Counted from the first letter of the stretch, positions 6,000 through 15,306 are shown. The stretch: DNA of 27,885 bases from JBKPRX01 sp046734795 (GCA_046734795.1 JBKPRX010000078.1:1-27885); one strand, 5' to 3'. Notes: generated from the sequence alone by a model not told the origin. Numbers and translations are program-made.

Positions 6000-8750
6000 A
6001 TGGCGAGCGCAGGCGAGATTCATGTGTCCGACGAGACGACTGAGACCGTGAACACGGTCGTCAGAGAGGATGCGAGTCTCGGCGTTCGGCGACTCTTCAC
6101 GATCCCCGGTCGGGATCCTTTCGACGAGATCGAGTGGGAGCTCCGCGACGCGCTCATTCCCGGTCGCGACGGGCCGGCGTTCGAGCAAAAGGACGTCGAG
6201 TTCCCGCGCTTCTGGTCGCAGACGGCGACGAACATCGTCGCGCAGAAGTACTTCCGCGGCCGCATGGCCTCACCGGAGCGCGAGCGCAGCGTCAAGCAGA
6301 TGATCGGGCGCGTCGTCAACACGATCGGCGCCTGGGGACGCACCGGCGGTTATTTCGCCTCCGACGAGGAAGCGGAGACTTTCGAGGGCGAGCTCAAGGC
6401 GATCCTCGTGAACCAATACGCCTCGTTCAACTCGCCGGTGTGGTTCAACGTCGGCTTCGAGGAGAAGCCGCAGTGCTCGGCGTGCTTCATCCTCTCGATC
6501 GACGACTCGATGGAGTCGATCCTCGATTGGATTCGCCGCGAAGGCGTGATCTTCCGCGGCGGCTCAGGCTCGGGCGTCAACCTCTCGCGGCTGCGCTCGT
6601 CGAAGGAGCAACTCTCGAAGGGTGGGTACGCATCCGGCCCGGTGTCGTTCATGCGCGGCGCCGACGCGTCGGCGGGCACGATCAAGTCGGGCGGCAAGAC
6701 CCGTCGCGCGGCGAAGATGGTCATCCTCGACGTCGATCACCCCGACGTCGAAGAGTTCATCTGGTGCAAGGCGAAAGAGGAACGCAAGGCGCGCGTCCTC
6801 GAGCAGGCGGGCTACGACATGTCGCTCGACTCGCCGGACTGGGCGTCGATCCAGTACCAGAACGCCAACAACTCGGTGCGTGTCACCGACGCGTTCATGG
6901 AGGCGGTCGAGACGGACCGCGAGTGGAACCTCGGCGCGCGCACCGACGGCAGCGTCGTCGAGACGGTCCCGGCGCGGCAGCTTCTGCGTGACATGGCGGC
7001 GGCCGCCTGGGAGTGCGCCGATCCGGGCGTGCAGTACGACACGACGATCAACGCGTGGCACACGTGCCCGAACACGGGCCGCATCAACGCGTCGAATCCG
7101 TGCTCGGAATACATGCACATCGACGACTCGGCGTGCAATCTCGCGTCGCTGAACCTGATGAAGTTCCGCCGCGAGGACGGCGAGTTCGACGTCGACGCGT
7201 TCGAGCACGCAGTCGACGTCGTGTTCCTCGCGCAGGAGATCCTCGTCGGCTACTCGTCGTATCCGACGCCCGAGATCGAGCGGAACGCGAAGGCGTACCG
7301 ACAGCTCGGTCTCGGCTACGCGAACCTCGGCGCGCTTTTGATGGCGCGCGGGTTTCCGTACGACTCAGACGAAGGCCGCGCATACGCGGCGGCGATCACG
7401 GCGCTGATGACCGGGCGCGCGTATCGGAAGTCGGCAGAGATCGCCGCGCGCATGGGGCCCTACGACGGCTACCAGCGGAACGCGGCCGCGATGATCGGCG
7501 TCATGGCGCAGCACCGAGCTGCCGTCGGGAACATCGAGCATTCCAATTCGGTTCCGCGCGACCTGCTCCAGGCATGCCGCAAGGCGTGGGACGACGCGCT
7601 CGACCTCGGCGAGGTGAGCGGCTACAGGAACGCGCAGGCCACCGTGCTCGCGCCGACCGGGACGATCAGCTTCATGATGGATTGCGACACGACGGGCGTC
7701 GAGCCGGACTTCTCGCTCGTGAAGTCGAAGAAGCTCGTCGGCGGCGGCGAGATCACGATCGTCAACCGCACGGTGCCGCTCGGGCTCGAGAAGCTCGGCT
7801 ACGCGCCGAACGAGATCGAAGAGGTCGTCGCGTACATCGACGAACGGAACACGATCGTCGGCGCGCCGTATGTGAAGACAGAGCACTATCCGATCTTCGA
7901 CTGCGCAGTCGGCGACCGCGCGATCCACTACACGGGCCACGTGAAGATGATGGGCGCAGTGCAGCCGTTCATCTCGGGCGCGATCTCGAAGACGGTGAAC
8001 ATGCCCGAGTCGGCGACGGTCGAAGACGTCGCGCAGCTCTTCATCGACGCGTGGAAGCTCGGCGTGAAGGCGATCGCGATCTACCGCGACAACTGCAAGG
8101 TCGCACAGCCGCTGTCGTCGTCGAAGGACCAGGAGGCGCACGTCCTGCCTCCGGTGCAGCTGCGCGAGCGCAAGCGCCTACCGGACGACCGCACGGAGAT
8201 CGGCCGGAAGTTCAAGGTCGGCGAGTACGAGGGCTACATCCACGTCGGCCTCTACGAGGACGGCTCGCCCGGCGACATCTTCGTCGACATCGCGAAGGAA
8301 GGCACGACGCTTGCGGGCCTCATGAACTCGTTCATGATCAGCGTCTCGCTCGGCCTGCAGTACGGCGTGCCGCTCGAGGTGTACGTGTCGAAGTTCGCGC
8401 ACATGCGCTTCGAGCCGAGCGGCATGACGAACGACGCAGACATCCGCGTCGCGAAGTCGATCGTCGACTACGTCTTCCGGTGGATGGGCAAGAAATTCTT
8501 GACCTCCGAGCAGCAGGAAGAGATCGGCATCCTCTCGCCCGAGGTCCGCGCGCGACTCGCGCAGGCCTACAACGCGATCGAGGGCAAGGAAGCCGTGAGC
8601 GATCCGCTCGACGCGCCGCCACCCGGACAGACCGCGCTCTTCAACGCGTTCGAAGACGCGGTCGAGTGCGCCCGCTGCGGCGGCCGCATGGTGCGAACGG
8701 GCTCGTGTTACACGTGCCGCGACTGCGGCACGAACACCGGCTGTAGCTAG
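6000..8750 (+). CDS. nrdJ: Adenosylcobalamin-dependent (class II) ribonucleotide reductase
   Basis: A 916-aa enzyme that reduces ribonucleotides to deoxyribonucleotides with a radical generated from adenosylcobalamin, with or without oxygen. The active-site motif NPCSE gives N366, C368 (thiyl radical) and E370; C379 lies 11 residues on, as the redox partner does in characterised class II enzymes, and the other partner is C159 or C162 in PQCSACF. Specificity and substrate regions FRGGSGSGVNLS and APTGTISFMMDCDTTG are intact. There is no N-terminal ATP cone. The C-terminus ends in a CxxCG...CxxCxxCG zinc-ribbon-like tail, which in this family shuttles electrons to the active site. The ATG at 6000 is preferred over the GTG at 5988 because GGAGG sits 5 nt before it. 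It is monocistronic. Confidence 0.96.
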   Translation: MASAGEIHVSDETTETVNTVVREDASLGVRRLFTIPGRDPFDEIEWELRDALIPGRDGPAFEQKDVEFPRFWSQTATNIVAQKYFRGRMASPERERSVKQMIGRVVNTIGAWGRTGGYFASDEEAETFEGELKAILVNQYASFNSPVWFNVGFEEKPQCSACFILSIDDSMESILDWIRREGVIFRGGSGSGVNLSRLRSSKEQLSKGGYASGPVSFMRGADASAGTIKSGGKTRRAAKMVILDVDHPDVEEFIWCKAKEERKARVLEQAGYDMSLDSPDWASIQYQNANNSVRVTDAFMEAVETDREWNLGARTDGSVVETVPARQLLRDMAAAAWECADPGVQYDTTINAWHTCPNTGRINASNPCSEYMHIDDSACNLASLNLMKFRREDGEFDVDAFEHAVDVVFLAQEILVGYSSYPTPEIERNAKAYRQLGLGYANLGALLMARGFPYDSDEGRAYAAAITALMTGRAYRKSAEIAARMGPYDGYQRNAAAMIGVMAQHRAAVGNIEHSNSVPRDLLQACRKAWDDALDLGEVSGYRNAQATVLAPTGTISFMMDCDTTGVEPDFSLVKSKKLVGGGEITIVNRTVPLGLEKLGYAPNEIEEVVAYIDERNTIVGAPYVKTEHYPIFDCAVGDRAIHYTGHVKMMGAVQPFISGAISKTVNMPESATVEDVAQLFIDAWKLGVKAIAIYRDNCKVAQPLSSSKDQEAHVLPPVQLRERKRLPDDRTEIGRKFKVGEYEGYIHVGLYEDGSPGDIFVDIAKEGTTLAGLMNSFMISVSLGLQYGVPLEVYVSKFAHMRFEPSGMTNDADIRVAKSIVDYVFRWMGKKFLTSEQQEEIGILSPEVRARLAQAYNAIEGKEAVSDPLDAPPPGQTALFNAFEDAVECARCGGRMVRTGSCYTCRDCGTNTGCS

Positions 8751-8815
8751 TGCATGCGCGCAGAGACATGTCAGCGCTCGAACCGCATGATGTAACCGAC
8801 GCACGCGCCTGACGA

Positions 8816-8991
8816 CCCAAGCGCTTGGGCAGCTCCGGCGTCGAGTTGGGGCGGCGACCCGTGCGAGAACAAGGCGCGCTGAGGCGTAGGCCGCGCGAGC
8901 GCTGCTCCGCCGGAGCGCTTCGCACTTCTCGCTTCTGCGTCGCGGCGCGCCAGCCGACGCAGACGATCCAAGCGGCTCAGACGAGCCGCTT
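8816..8991. repeat. Cluster of four inverted repeats in the nrdJ-luxR gap
   Basis: The 240-290 nt without a gene after nrdJ hold four dyads: a perfect 14-bp palindrome CCCAAGCGCTTGGG (8816-8829); a hairpin with GCTCC/GGAGC stem and GCC loop, extended by AGC/GCT (8898-8919); TCTGCGTC/GACGCAGA arms (8934-8941, 8956-8963); and a perfect 9-bp hairpin AAGCGGCTC/GAGCCGCTT with a 4-nt loop (8970-8991). None is followed by a T-tract. They may be stacked terminators, a regulator site or a small RNA. No small protein gene here looks real. Confidence 0.5.
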
Positions 8992-9042
8992 GTGCCTCCC
9001 TGCGTAGCGCAATCGAGCGCTGCACGGGACAATGCGCGCGAG

Positions 9043-10683
9043 GTGGCCGGACGAGGCGAACAGACGCCGGTCGACGAGCTCGCACGCGCACATGACGCGT
9101 ACGCGAGGCATGCGTGGCTCAAGGCGTACGAGGCGTTCGCGCGCGTCGACGAAGAAGCGTCGCTCGAGGCGGAGGACCTGGAGCTTCTGAGTACGGCGCT
9201 GCTGATGCTCGGCCGAGACGACGAGGCGAATCGGATCACCGAGCGTGCGCACCACCGCTACCTCGAGAACGGGGAGACGCTCCGCGCCGTCCGCGCCGCG
9301 ACTTGGATTGGTCTCAACCTCGCAAGCCGCGGCGCAGTCGGCCCTGCGATGGGCTGGTTCGGACGCGCGCAACGCCTCCTCGACGGCGAGGCGGGCGAGC
9401 GTGCCGAGCACGGCTACCTCCTGCTCCCGACGATGTTCCGGCACGAGGCCGCCGGAGAATTCGACGCCGCCGCAGCTGTGGCGGGCGAGGCGGCGGCGAT
9501 CGGACAGCGCTGCGGCGACACCGACCTGTTCGCGTTGAGCCTGCACGCGCAGGGGCACATGTTCGTCATGGCCGGCCGCCCCGAAGAGGGATTGGCTCTG
9601 CTCGATGAGGCGATGGTGACGGTGACGACGACGGAACTGTCGCCCTTCGTCGTCGGCATCGTCTACTGCGGCGTCATCCTCGCCTGCCAAGCCGCATTCG
9701 ACGTCGGCCGTGCACGGGAGTGGACGATCGCCCTTACCGAGTGGGTGTCCGCGCAGGAGGATCTCGTCGCCTTCACCGGCCGCTGCCTCGTCCACCGCGC
9801 CGAGATCCTGCAGCTCGACGGCTCGTGGTCGGACGCGCTCGAAGAAGCACGCCGCGCCAGCAGGCGCTTCGTTGAGACGAAGAACGCGGCGGCCGGTGTT
9901 GCGCACTACCGGCAGGGCGAGTTGCTCCGGCTGATCGGTGATTTCGCGGCGGCAGAGGAGGCGTACCGCGAGGCCAGCCGGTTCGGCTGGGAACCTCAGC
10001 CGGGACTCGCGCAGCTCCGGCTCGCGCAGGGGAGAAACGACGCCGCGCTCGCGGCGATTCGGCGAGCGAACGCGGAGATCTCGGAACCGCTGAAGCGAGC
10101 AGCGCTTCTCCCCGCCTATGTCGAGATCGCGCTCGCGTGCAGCGAACTCGACGAGGCACGGGGTGCATCTGGTGAGCTCGACGAGCTCGCAGCCGGATAC
10201 ACGAGCCCGATGCTCGGCGCGATGTCGCGCCACGCGCGCGGCGCGGTTGCGCTTGCGGGAGGCGACGTGCAGCGGGCCCTCGTGAGCCTTCGGGACGCGT
10301 GTCGGGTCTGGATCGAGCTCGACGCGCCGTACGAGATCGCTCGCACCCGCGCAATGATCGCGCAGGCATGCGCCGCGCACGGCGACGACGAAGCGGCAAC
10401 GCTGGAGCTCGCGGCCGCGCGTGAGATCTTCGGTCGGCTCGACGCCGCACCCGATCTCAGGCGACTCGAAGCATCAGAGTCGCCTCCTTCACACGGTCTG
10501 TCACAGCGAGAGCTCGAGGTGCTGCGACTCGTCGCTTCCGGCAAGAGCAACCGCGAGATCGCGACGGCACTCGTGATCAGCGAGCACACAGTCGCACGCC
10601 ACCTGCAGAACATCTACGCGAAGCTCCGCGTCTCGTCACGCGCGGCGGCGACCGCATTCGCATTCGAGCACGACCTCGTCTGA
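9043..10683 (+). CDS. LuxR-family transcriptional regulator with TPR sensor region
   Basis: A 546-aa cytoplasmic protein. About residues 10-470 are helical repeats of TPR type (for example LARAHDAYARHAWLKAYEAF, ARTWIGLNLASRG-like stretches, ARGAVALAGGDVQRALVSL) without an ATPase P-loop, so it is not a MalT/LAL protein. The last 65 residues are a LuxR helix-turn-helix: LSQRELEVLRLVASGKSNREIA and ISEHTVARHLQNIYAKLRVSSR. It probably controls the flavin monooxygenase gene that follows; this pairing is inferred from adjacency. The GTG at 9043 is preferred because the conserved region begins right after it and GACAAT lies 9 nt upstream. A GTG at 8992 in the same frame directly abuts a hairpin and would add 17 unconserved residues. 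Confidence 0.87.
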   Translation: MAGRGEQTPVDELARAHDAYARHAWLKAYEAFARVDEEASLEAEDLELLSTALLMLGRDDEANRITERAHHRYLENGETLRAVRAATWIGLNLASRGAVGPAMGWFGRAQRLLDGEAGERAEHGYLLLPTMFRHEAAGEFDAAAAVAGEAAAIGQRCGDTDLFALSLHAQGHMFVMAGRPEEGLALLDEAMVTVTTTELSPFVVGIVYCGVILACQAAFDVGRAREWTIALTEWVSAQEDLVAFTGRCLVHRAEILQLDGSWSDALEEARRASRRFVETKNAAAGVAHYRQGELLRLIGDFAAAEEAYREASRFGWEPQPGLAQLRLAQGRNDAALAAIRRANAEISEPLKRAALLPAYVEIALACSELDEARGASGELDELAAGYTSPMLGAMSRHARGAVALAGGDVQRALVSLRDACRVWIELDAPYEIARTRAMIAQACAAHGDDEAATLELAAAREIFGRLDAAPDLRRLEASESPPSHGLSQRELEVLRLVASGKSNREIATALVISEHTVARHLQNIYAKLRVSSRAAATAFAFEHDLV

Positions 10684-10686
10684 CCA

Positions 10687-10714
10687 CGTCCGTGGTCAGA
10701 AATGACCACGGACG
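10687..10714 (+). terminator. 12-bp GAAA-loop hairpin with repeated TGACCACG half-sites
   Basis: Immediately after the regulator stop, CGTCCGTGGTCA and TGACCACGGACG pair perfectly around a GAAA tetraloop. The stop codon itself begins another TGACCACG (10681-10688), so three half-sites occur in alternating orientation at 10681, 10691 and 10703. It can act as the regulator's terminator, as an operator upstream of the monooxygenase gene, or both. No T-tract follows. Confidence 0.6.
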
Positions 10715-10804
10715 GGTCGGCGAAGTTGGTAAATCGCGGCGATGTCGCACGCCGAGCACGGATCTAGCGTCACGTCATCGGCAACTGGACGGGAGGCAGA
10801 GACG

Positions 10805-11944
10805 ATGCAACAGCTACAGCACTACGAGACGGTCGTGATCGGAGGCGGCCAGGCGGGGCTCGCGACCGGCTACTACCTGAAGCAGAACGACCGCTCGTTC
10901 GTGATTCTCGACGCGAGCGCACGCGTCGGCGACAGCTGGCGCAATCGCTGGGACTCGCTGAAGCTCTACTCGCCGGCGCGCCGTGACGGGCTCCCGGGAA
11001 TGGCCTTCCCGGCGCCCCGCACGGCGTATCCGACGAAGGACGAGATGGCGGACTACCTCGAGTCGTACGCGGCGCGGCACGCGCTTCCGGTCGAGTCAGG
11101 AATCGCGGTCGAGAGCGTCGCGCGAGAGAACGGCCGTTACGTGATCCGCGCTGGCGAGCGCTGCTTCGCGGCGGACAACGTCGTGCTGGCGACGGGCGTG
11201 ATCCAGAAACCGAAGACGCCGGAGTTCGCGACCGACCTCGATCCGAGCATCACGCAGCTGCATTCGTTCGACTACCGAAACCTCTCGCAGCTCCAGGACG
11301 GCCCCGTGCTCGTGGTCGGCGCGAGCCATTCCGGCTCCGACATCGCTTTCGAGGCGGCAGCGCGGCACGAGGTCATCCTCTCGGGGACCTATAACGGGCA
11401 GCTGCCAGCACCGATCGAGACACGTCGCGGGCGGATGTGCTTCGCCCTCCTGTTCTTCCTCGGGACGCACGTCCTGACCGTTCAGACGCCGCCGGGGCGG
11501 AAAATGCGTGCGCACGTCCGCCACGGCGGCGCGCCGCTCCTGCGCTACCGAAAGAACGAGCTCCGCGCTGCCGGGGTCGAGCGCGTGCTCGCGCGGACGG
11601 TCGGCGTCGAAAACGGCCTGCCCGTGCTCGACGACGGACGCGTCGTCGACGTGAGGAACGTCGTCTGGTGCACGGGCTTCGGCCCCGACTATTCGTGGGT
11701 TCACTGCCCGCTCGAGCTCGGCGCGGACGGTTTTCCGATTCAGCATCGTGGCGTGGTGTCGTCTTCGCCGGGTCTCTACATCGTCGGGATGCTGTTCCTG
11801 CACTCGTTCACCTCGATGCTGATCGGCGGCGCGGGCAGGGACGCCAAGCGCGTCGTGCGGCACATCCTCACCGAGCGAGCGGCCAACGTGGCCCAGGAGC
11901 AGCAGCGACCCACCAGCGTCGCCGAGGAGCCCGTCGCGTCGTGA
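10805..11944 (+). CDS. FAD/NAD(P)-dependent flavin monooxygenase (CzcO/YUCCA-like)
   Basis: A 379-aa flavoprotein of the flavin-containing monooxygenase group. The FAD motif GGGQAGLATG is at about residues 13-22, the linker motif QLHSFDYRN corresponds to the HSxxY segment of the CzcO family, and the NADPH motif VVGASHSGSDIA follows. Near the end are NVVWCTGFGPDYSW and the GLYIVGMLF strand of the FAD domain. Substrate unknown. GGGAGG lies 8 nt before this ATG. An in-frame ATG at 10742 sits 7 nt after GTAAAT and would add 21 residues without family resemblance, so 10742 may instead mark the transcription start. Regulated presumably by the upstream LuxR protein through the TGACCACG sites. Confidence 0.87.
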   Translation: MQQLQHYETVVIGGGQAGLATGYYLKQNDRSFVILDASARVGDSWRNRWDSLKLYSPARRDGLPGMAFPAPRTAYPTKDEMADYLESYAARHALPVESGIAVESVARENGRYVIRAGERCFAADNVVLATGVIQKPKTPEFATDLDPSITQLHSFDYRNLSQLQDGPVLVVGASHSGSDIAFEAAARHEVILSGTYNGQLPAPIETRRGRMCFALLFFLGTHVLTVQTPPGRKMRAHVRHGGAPLLRYRKNELRAAGVERVLARTVGVENGLPVLDDGRVVDVRNVVWCTGFGPDYSWVHCPLELGADGFPIQHRGVVSSSPGLYIVGMLFLHSFTSMLIGGAGRDAKRVVRHILTERAANVAQEQQRPTSVAEEPVAS

Positions 11945-11985
11945 AGCCACGTCGCGAAGAACCGGTGCTCGTCTGGAACGGCCGT

Positions 11986-12031
11986 GTCGAGGAGCCCGTG
12001 GAGGCGTCGAGCTCGCCAGGAGCTCCTCGAC
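11986..12031. terminator. Long hairpin in the convergent gap between the monooxygenase and coxM genes
   Basis: GTCGAGGAGC (11986-11995) pairs perfectly with GCTCCTCGAC (12022-12031) across 26 nt that include a smaller GGC/GCC stem. It sits 42 nt after the monooxygenase stop and 112 nt past the coxM stop, so a two-way terminator is likely. The gene-free stretch 11945-12142 holds nothing else I can support. Confidence 0.5.
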
Positions 12032-12124
12032 ATCCGGCCGCCGTCGCGCACGAAGCACCGGACGGCGAAGACGCGGACGACATCGACGCCTCCCGAGGTG
12101 CTGCGATCGCGCCGCGCCCCGAGT

Positions 12125-12159
12125 TGGCGTCGACTCGCTCGTTCATTCGAGCGACGCCA
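12125..12159 (-). terminator. Hairpin straddling the coxM stop codon
   Basis: TGGCGT/ACGCCA and CGCTCG/CGAGCG form two stacked 6-bp helices with a 5-nt bulge and a TTCATT loop; the loop contains the coxM stop codon (12143-12145). It may terminate the coxSLM transcript or protect its 3' end. Confidence 0.4.
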
Positions 12160-12952
12160 GCGCGTCTCTCACGAGGACCTGCGCGAGGTGGCGGCGGTAC
12201 TCGGCGCTTCCGTTCGTGTCGCTCGGCGGGTCCGTGCCTTCATCGGCTCGGGCAGCGGCGGCTTCGGCGTCGGCGCCTCCCGCGAGCGCTTCCTCGACGC
12301 CGCGCGCTCGGAGCGGCGTCGTCCCCATGTTCGTCAGCGCTACTCGCGTGCTGTCACCGACGCGAACCGCTGCGACGCCGACGGTTGCCCAGTCTTGCTC
12401 GCGGCGGTGGAACTTCACGTACGCGCCCGACGCAGCGGGGACGCGAATCTCCGTCAGGAGCTCCGTCGGCTCGAGCGCGCTTTCGAACACGCCGCGGAAG
12501 AAATCGGCGGCTGCAATAACCCGTTCGCCTCCTACGCCACGCGCGACGAGCTCCGCTTCCAATGCCACGAGGACGGTCGGCAGGTCCGATGCCGGATCGG
12601 CGTGCGCGATCGAGCCGCCGATCGTGCCGCGGTGGCGCACTTGTGGATCGCCGATTCCCGCGGCTGCCTCAGCGAGCACGGCACACCGCGAGCGCGCGAG
12701 CTCGTTCGTCGCGAGGTCGTGGTGGCGCGTCGTCGCGCCGATCGACAAGCCGCCGTTTTGCTCGCGCACGCCGGCGAGCTCCGAGAGCTCGCTGATGTCC
12801 ACGAGCAGCTCGGGTCGGGAGAAGCGGAGCTTCATCAGCGGTAGAAGCGAGTGGCCGCCCGCGAGCGGCTTCGCGTCGCGGCCTGACGCAAGTAGCTCGA
12901 GCGCTTGTTCGACTGACTCCGCGCGCTCGTACTCGAAGGGCGCCGGGATCAT
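12143..12952 (-). CDS. CoxM-like FAD-binding subunit of a molybdenum hydroxylase
   Basis: A 269-aa medium subunit that carries FAD and passes electrons from the 2Fe-2S centres to an acceptor. The FAD motifs LAGGHSLLPLMKLR (about 30-43) and the second motif with DPQVRHRGTIGGSIAHADPASDLP (about 100-123) are intact; the C-terminal CO_deh_flav_C-type part ends in EYRRHLAQVLVRDAL. The ORF reads much further upstream on the opposite side of coxL's frame, but the real start is the ATG at 12952, whose bases overlap the coxL stop as ATGA. Third gene of the coxS-coxL-coxM operon. Slightly shorter than typical relatives of about 280-290 residues. Confidence 0.92.
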   Translation of the reverse strand: MIPAPFEYERAESVEQALELLASGRDAKPLAGGHSLLPLMKLRFSRPELLVDISELSELAGVREQNGGLSIGATTRHHDLATNELARSRCAVLAEAAAGIGDPQVRHRGTIGGSIAHADPASDLPTVLVALEAELVARGVGGERVIAAADFFRGVFESALEPTELLTEIRVPAASGAYVKFHRREQDWATVGVAAVRVGDSTRVALTNMGTTPLRARGVEEALAGGADAEAAAARADEGTDPPSDTNGSAEYRRHLAQVLVRDALASLE

Positions 12953-15306
12953 CGCCGCACCTCCTCGAGTGCGCGCCAGACTCGTTCGGGACTGGCCGGC
13001 ATGTCGACGTCGGTGATGCCGAACGGGCCGAGGGCGTCGACTACGGCGTTCATCACCGCGGCAGGGGCTGCGATCGCGCCGGTCTCGCCCACGCCCTTCG
13101 CACCGAGTGGGTTCGACGGGCTCGGCGTCTCCGTGCGATCTACCTCGAACGACGGCAGGTCGGCAGCCGACGGAACGAGGTAACTCGCGAACGAACCCGT
13201 GAGCAAGTTGCCCTCGTCGTCGTAGATCGCTTCCTCGTACAACGCCTGTGCGATGCCTTGGGCGATGCCGCCGTGCACCTGGCCCTCGACGATCTGCGGG
13301 TTGATCACCGTGCCGACGTCGTCGACCGCGACGTAACGGACGACACGCGTGTCGCCGGTAACGGTGTCGACCTCGACAACCGCGATATGACAGCCCGCCG
13401 GCCAGCTGAAGTTGATCGGGTCGTAGACGGCGCTCTCTTCGAGCCCCGGCTCCATTCCGTCGGGCAGCGCGTGTGCGGTCCACGCGGCGAACGCGGTCTC
13501 GGCGACCGTCGTGGACTTGTCGGTGCCCGCGACGGTGAACGTGCCGTTCTCGTAACGGAGATCCTCCTCGGCGACCTCGAGCGCGTGCGCGGCGATCGTC
13601 CGCGCTTTCGCGATCACCTTCTGCGCCGCGTTGTGCAACGCGACGCCGCCGACGACGAGACTGCGACTGCCGTATGTGTCGAGCCCGAGCGGTGACGACG
13701 CCGTGTCGCCGTGCAACACCTCGACCGATTCGATCGGCACGCCGAGCTCGTCGGCGACGATCTGTGAGAACGTCGTCACGTGACCTTGTCCGTGCGGCGA
13801 TGTTCCGATCACCGCTTGCACCACGCCGGTCGGCAGGCAGCGAATCGTCGCGGCGTCCCAACCGCCCGCGACGTAGTCGAGCGAGCCGAGCACGCGCGAC
13901 GGAGCAAGACCACACATCTCGATGTACGTCGCGAAGCCGATGCCGAGTCGATGACGCGCGTTGCCCTCGACGCGTGAGCGTTGCTCGCGCCGAAACTCGT
14001 CGTAGTTCACGAGCTCGAGCGCACGATCGAGACACGCGTCGAAGTCGCCCGCGTCGACGGTCAAACCGGACGCAAGGTCGGCGGGGAACTCGCGGATGAA
14101 GTTGAGCCGGCGGATCTCGACCGCGTTCTTGCCGACCTTGCGGGCAAGCGCGTCGATCGCGCGCTCGATCGCGTATGTCGCCTCGGGCCGGCCGGCGCCG
14201 CGGTAGGCGTCGATCGGCGTCGTGTTCGTGAAGACGCCCTCGCAGTGAAAGCCGTACGCCTTCAGCGCGTAACAGCCGCCGTAGAGCCAAGCACCGAGGA
14301 TCGGGATACCCGGCGTGACGAGCTGAAGGTATGCGCCCATCGCAGAGACGAGGCGCACACGAACGCCGCTGATCTTTCCTTCGGCGTCGGCAGCGAGGTC
14401 GATCTCTTGGAGAACGTCGCGGCCATGGATCGTCGCGACGTGCGCTTCGGAACGCTCTTCGACCCACTTGAGTGGACGCCCGAGCCGCTTCGCAAGTGCA
14501 AGGGCGAGCGCTTCCTCCGCATAGACGTCGAGCTTCGAGCCGAAGCCGCCGCCGACATCCGGGGCGATGATGCGGAGCTTCGACTCCGCGATCCCGAGCG
14601 TGAGTGCGAGCGTCGTACGCAACACGTGCGGGATCTGCGTCGCGGACCAGAGCGTGAACTCGCCGCTCGCCGCGACCGGTTGCACGAGGACGCCGCGCGG
14701 CTCGATCGCCGCGGGGATCAAGCGCTGCTGGCGATAACGCTCCGTGACGACGATGTCCGCGCCCGCGAACACGCCGTCGACGTCGCCGTTCGTCATCTCC
14801 CAGACGTACGAGCTGTTCGTGCCGAGATCCGGATGGACGAGCGGGGCGCCGTCTGCGAGCGCCTCGCCGACGTCGACGACCGCCGGGAGCGGCTCCCAGT
14901 CCACCTCGACGAGCTCGGCCGCGTCCTTCGCCTGCGCACGCGTCTCCGCGACGACGACCGCGACGCCGTCACCTGCGTACCGCGCGGCACCGCGCGCGAG
15001 CGGCCAGTGCTCCGGGTTTCGCATCTCCGGCGTTACCGGCCAAGCGCACGGAAGCGGCGCGGCGAAGTCTTCGGCGAGATCCTCACCGGTCAGGACCGCG
15101 ATGACGCCATCGGCCTCGCGCGCGCGACTCGTGTCGACCGCGCGGATGCGTGCGTTCGCAAACGGACTGCGCACGAGCGAGAACCACAGCATCCCGGGCA
15201 GCGTCAGGTCGTCGATATAACGGCCTTGGCCGGTGAGGAGCTCCGCGTCTTCCTTGCGCGGGACCGACCGACCGACGTACGTGGTCTGTTCTTCGGTGAC
15301 GGCCAT
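12949..15306 (-). CDS. CoxL-like molybdopterin-binding large subunit, form II (xanthine dehydrogenase family)
   Basis: A 785-aa catalytic subunit binding molybdenum cytosine dinucleotide. GGGFGSK (252-258), AYRGAGRPE (367-375) and the catalytic glutamate in GVGETGAIA (E741) are present. True aerobic CO dehydrogenases (form I) carry AYxCSFR with a copper-binding cysteine in the loop; this protein has AYRGAGR, which defines form II. The gene order S-L-M also matches form II, whereas form I operons are M-S-L. It is therefore a molybdenum hydroxylase of unknown substrate; annotation as CO dehydrogenase would be unsafe. AGGAGG precedes the ATG by 4 nt. It starts 10 nt after coxS and overlaps coxM by 4 nt. 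No maturation genes (coxD-G type) are in the window. Confidence 0.93.
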   Translation of the reverse strand: MAVTEEQTTYVGRSVPRKEDAELLTGQGRYIDDLTLPGMLWFSLVRSPFANARIRAVDTSRAREADGVIAVLTGEDLAEDFAAPLPCAWPVTPEMRNPEHWPLARGAARYAGDGVAVVVAETRAQAKDAAELVEVDWEPLPAVVDVGEALADGAPLVHPDLGTNSSYVWEMTNGDVDGVFAGADIVVTERYRQQRLIPAAIEPRGVLVQPVAASGEFTLWSATQIPHVLRTTLALTLGIAESKLRIIAPDVGGGFGSKLDVYAEEALALALAKRLGRPLKWVEERSEAHVATIHGRDVLQEIDLAADAEGKISGVRVRLVSAMGAYLQLVTPGIPILGAWLYGGCYALKAYGFHCEGVFTNTTPIDAYRGAGRPEATYAIERAIDALARKVGKNAVEIRRLNFIREFPADLASGLTVDAGDFDACLDRALELVNYDEFRREQRSRVEGNARHRLGIGFATYIEMCGLAPSRVLGSLDYVAGGWDAATIRCLPTGVVQAVIGTSPHGQGHVTTFSQIVADELGVPIESVEVLHGDTASSPLGLDTYGSRSLVVGGVALHNAAQKVIAKARTIAAHALEVAEEDLRYENGTFTVAGTDKSTTVAETAFAAWTAHALPDGMEPGLEESAVYDPINFSWPAGCHIAVVEVDTVTGDTRVVRYVAVDDVGTVINPQIVEGQVHGGIAQGIAQALYEEAIYDDEGNLLTGSFASYLVPSAADLPSFEVDRTETPSPSNPLGAKGVGETGAIAAPAAVMNAVVDALGPFGITDVDMPASPERVWRALEEVRR

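Noticed and set aside
7013..8746. 577-codon frame inside nrdJ on the same strand
   Set aside because: A frame-shifted reading of nrdJ, Arg-rich, with no start context. nrdJ itself is intact across the whole stretch.
8977..10380. 467-codon minus-strand frame opposite the LuxR regulator
   Set aside because: The opposite strand encodes TPR and LuxR motifs; this frame has none and no ribosome site.
12953..14467. Long upstream extension of the coxM frame
   Set aside because: The extra residues read the coxL region out of frame and are Arg-rich. Homology to CoxM starts exactly at the ATG overlapping the coxL stop.
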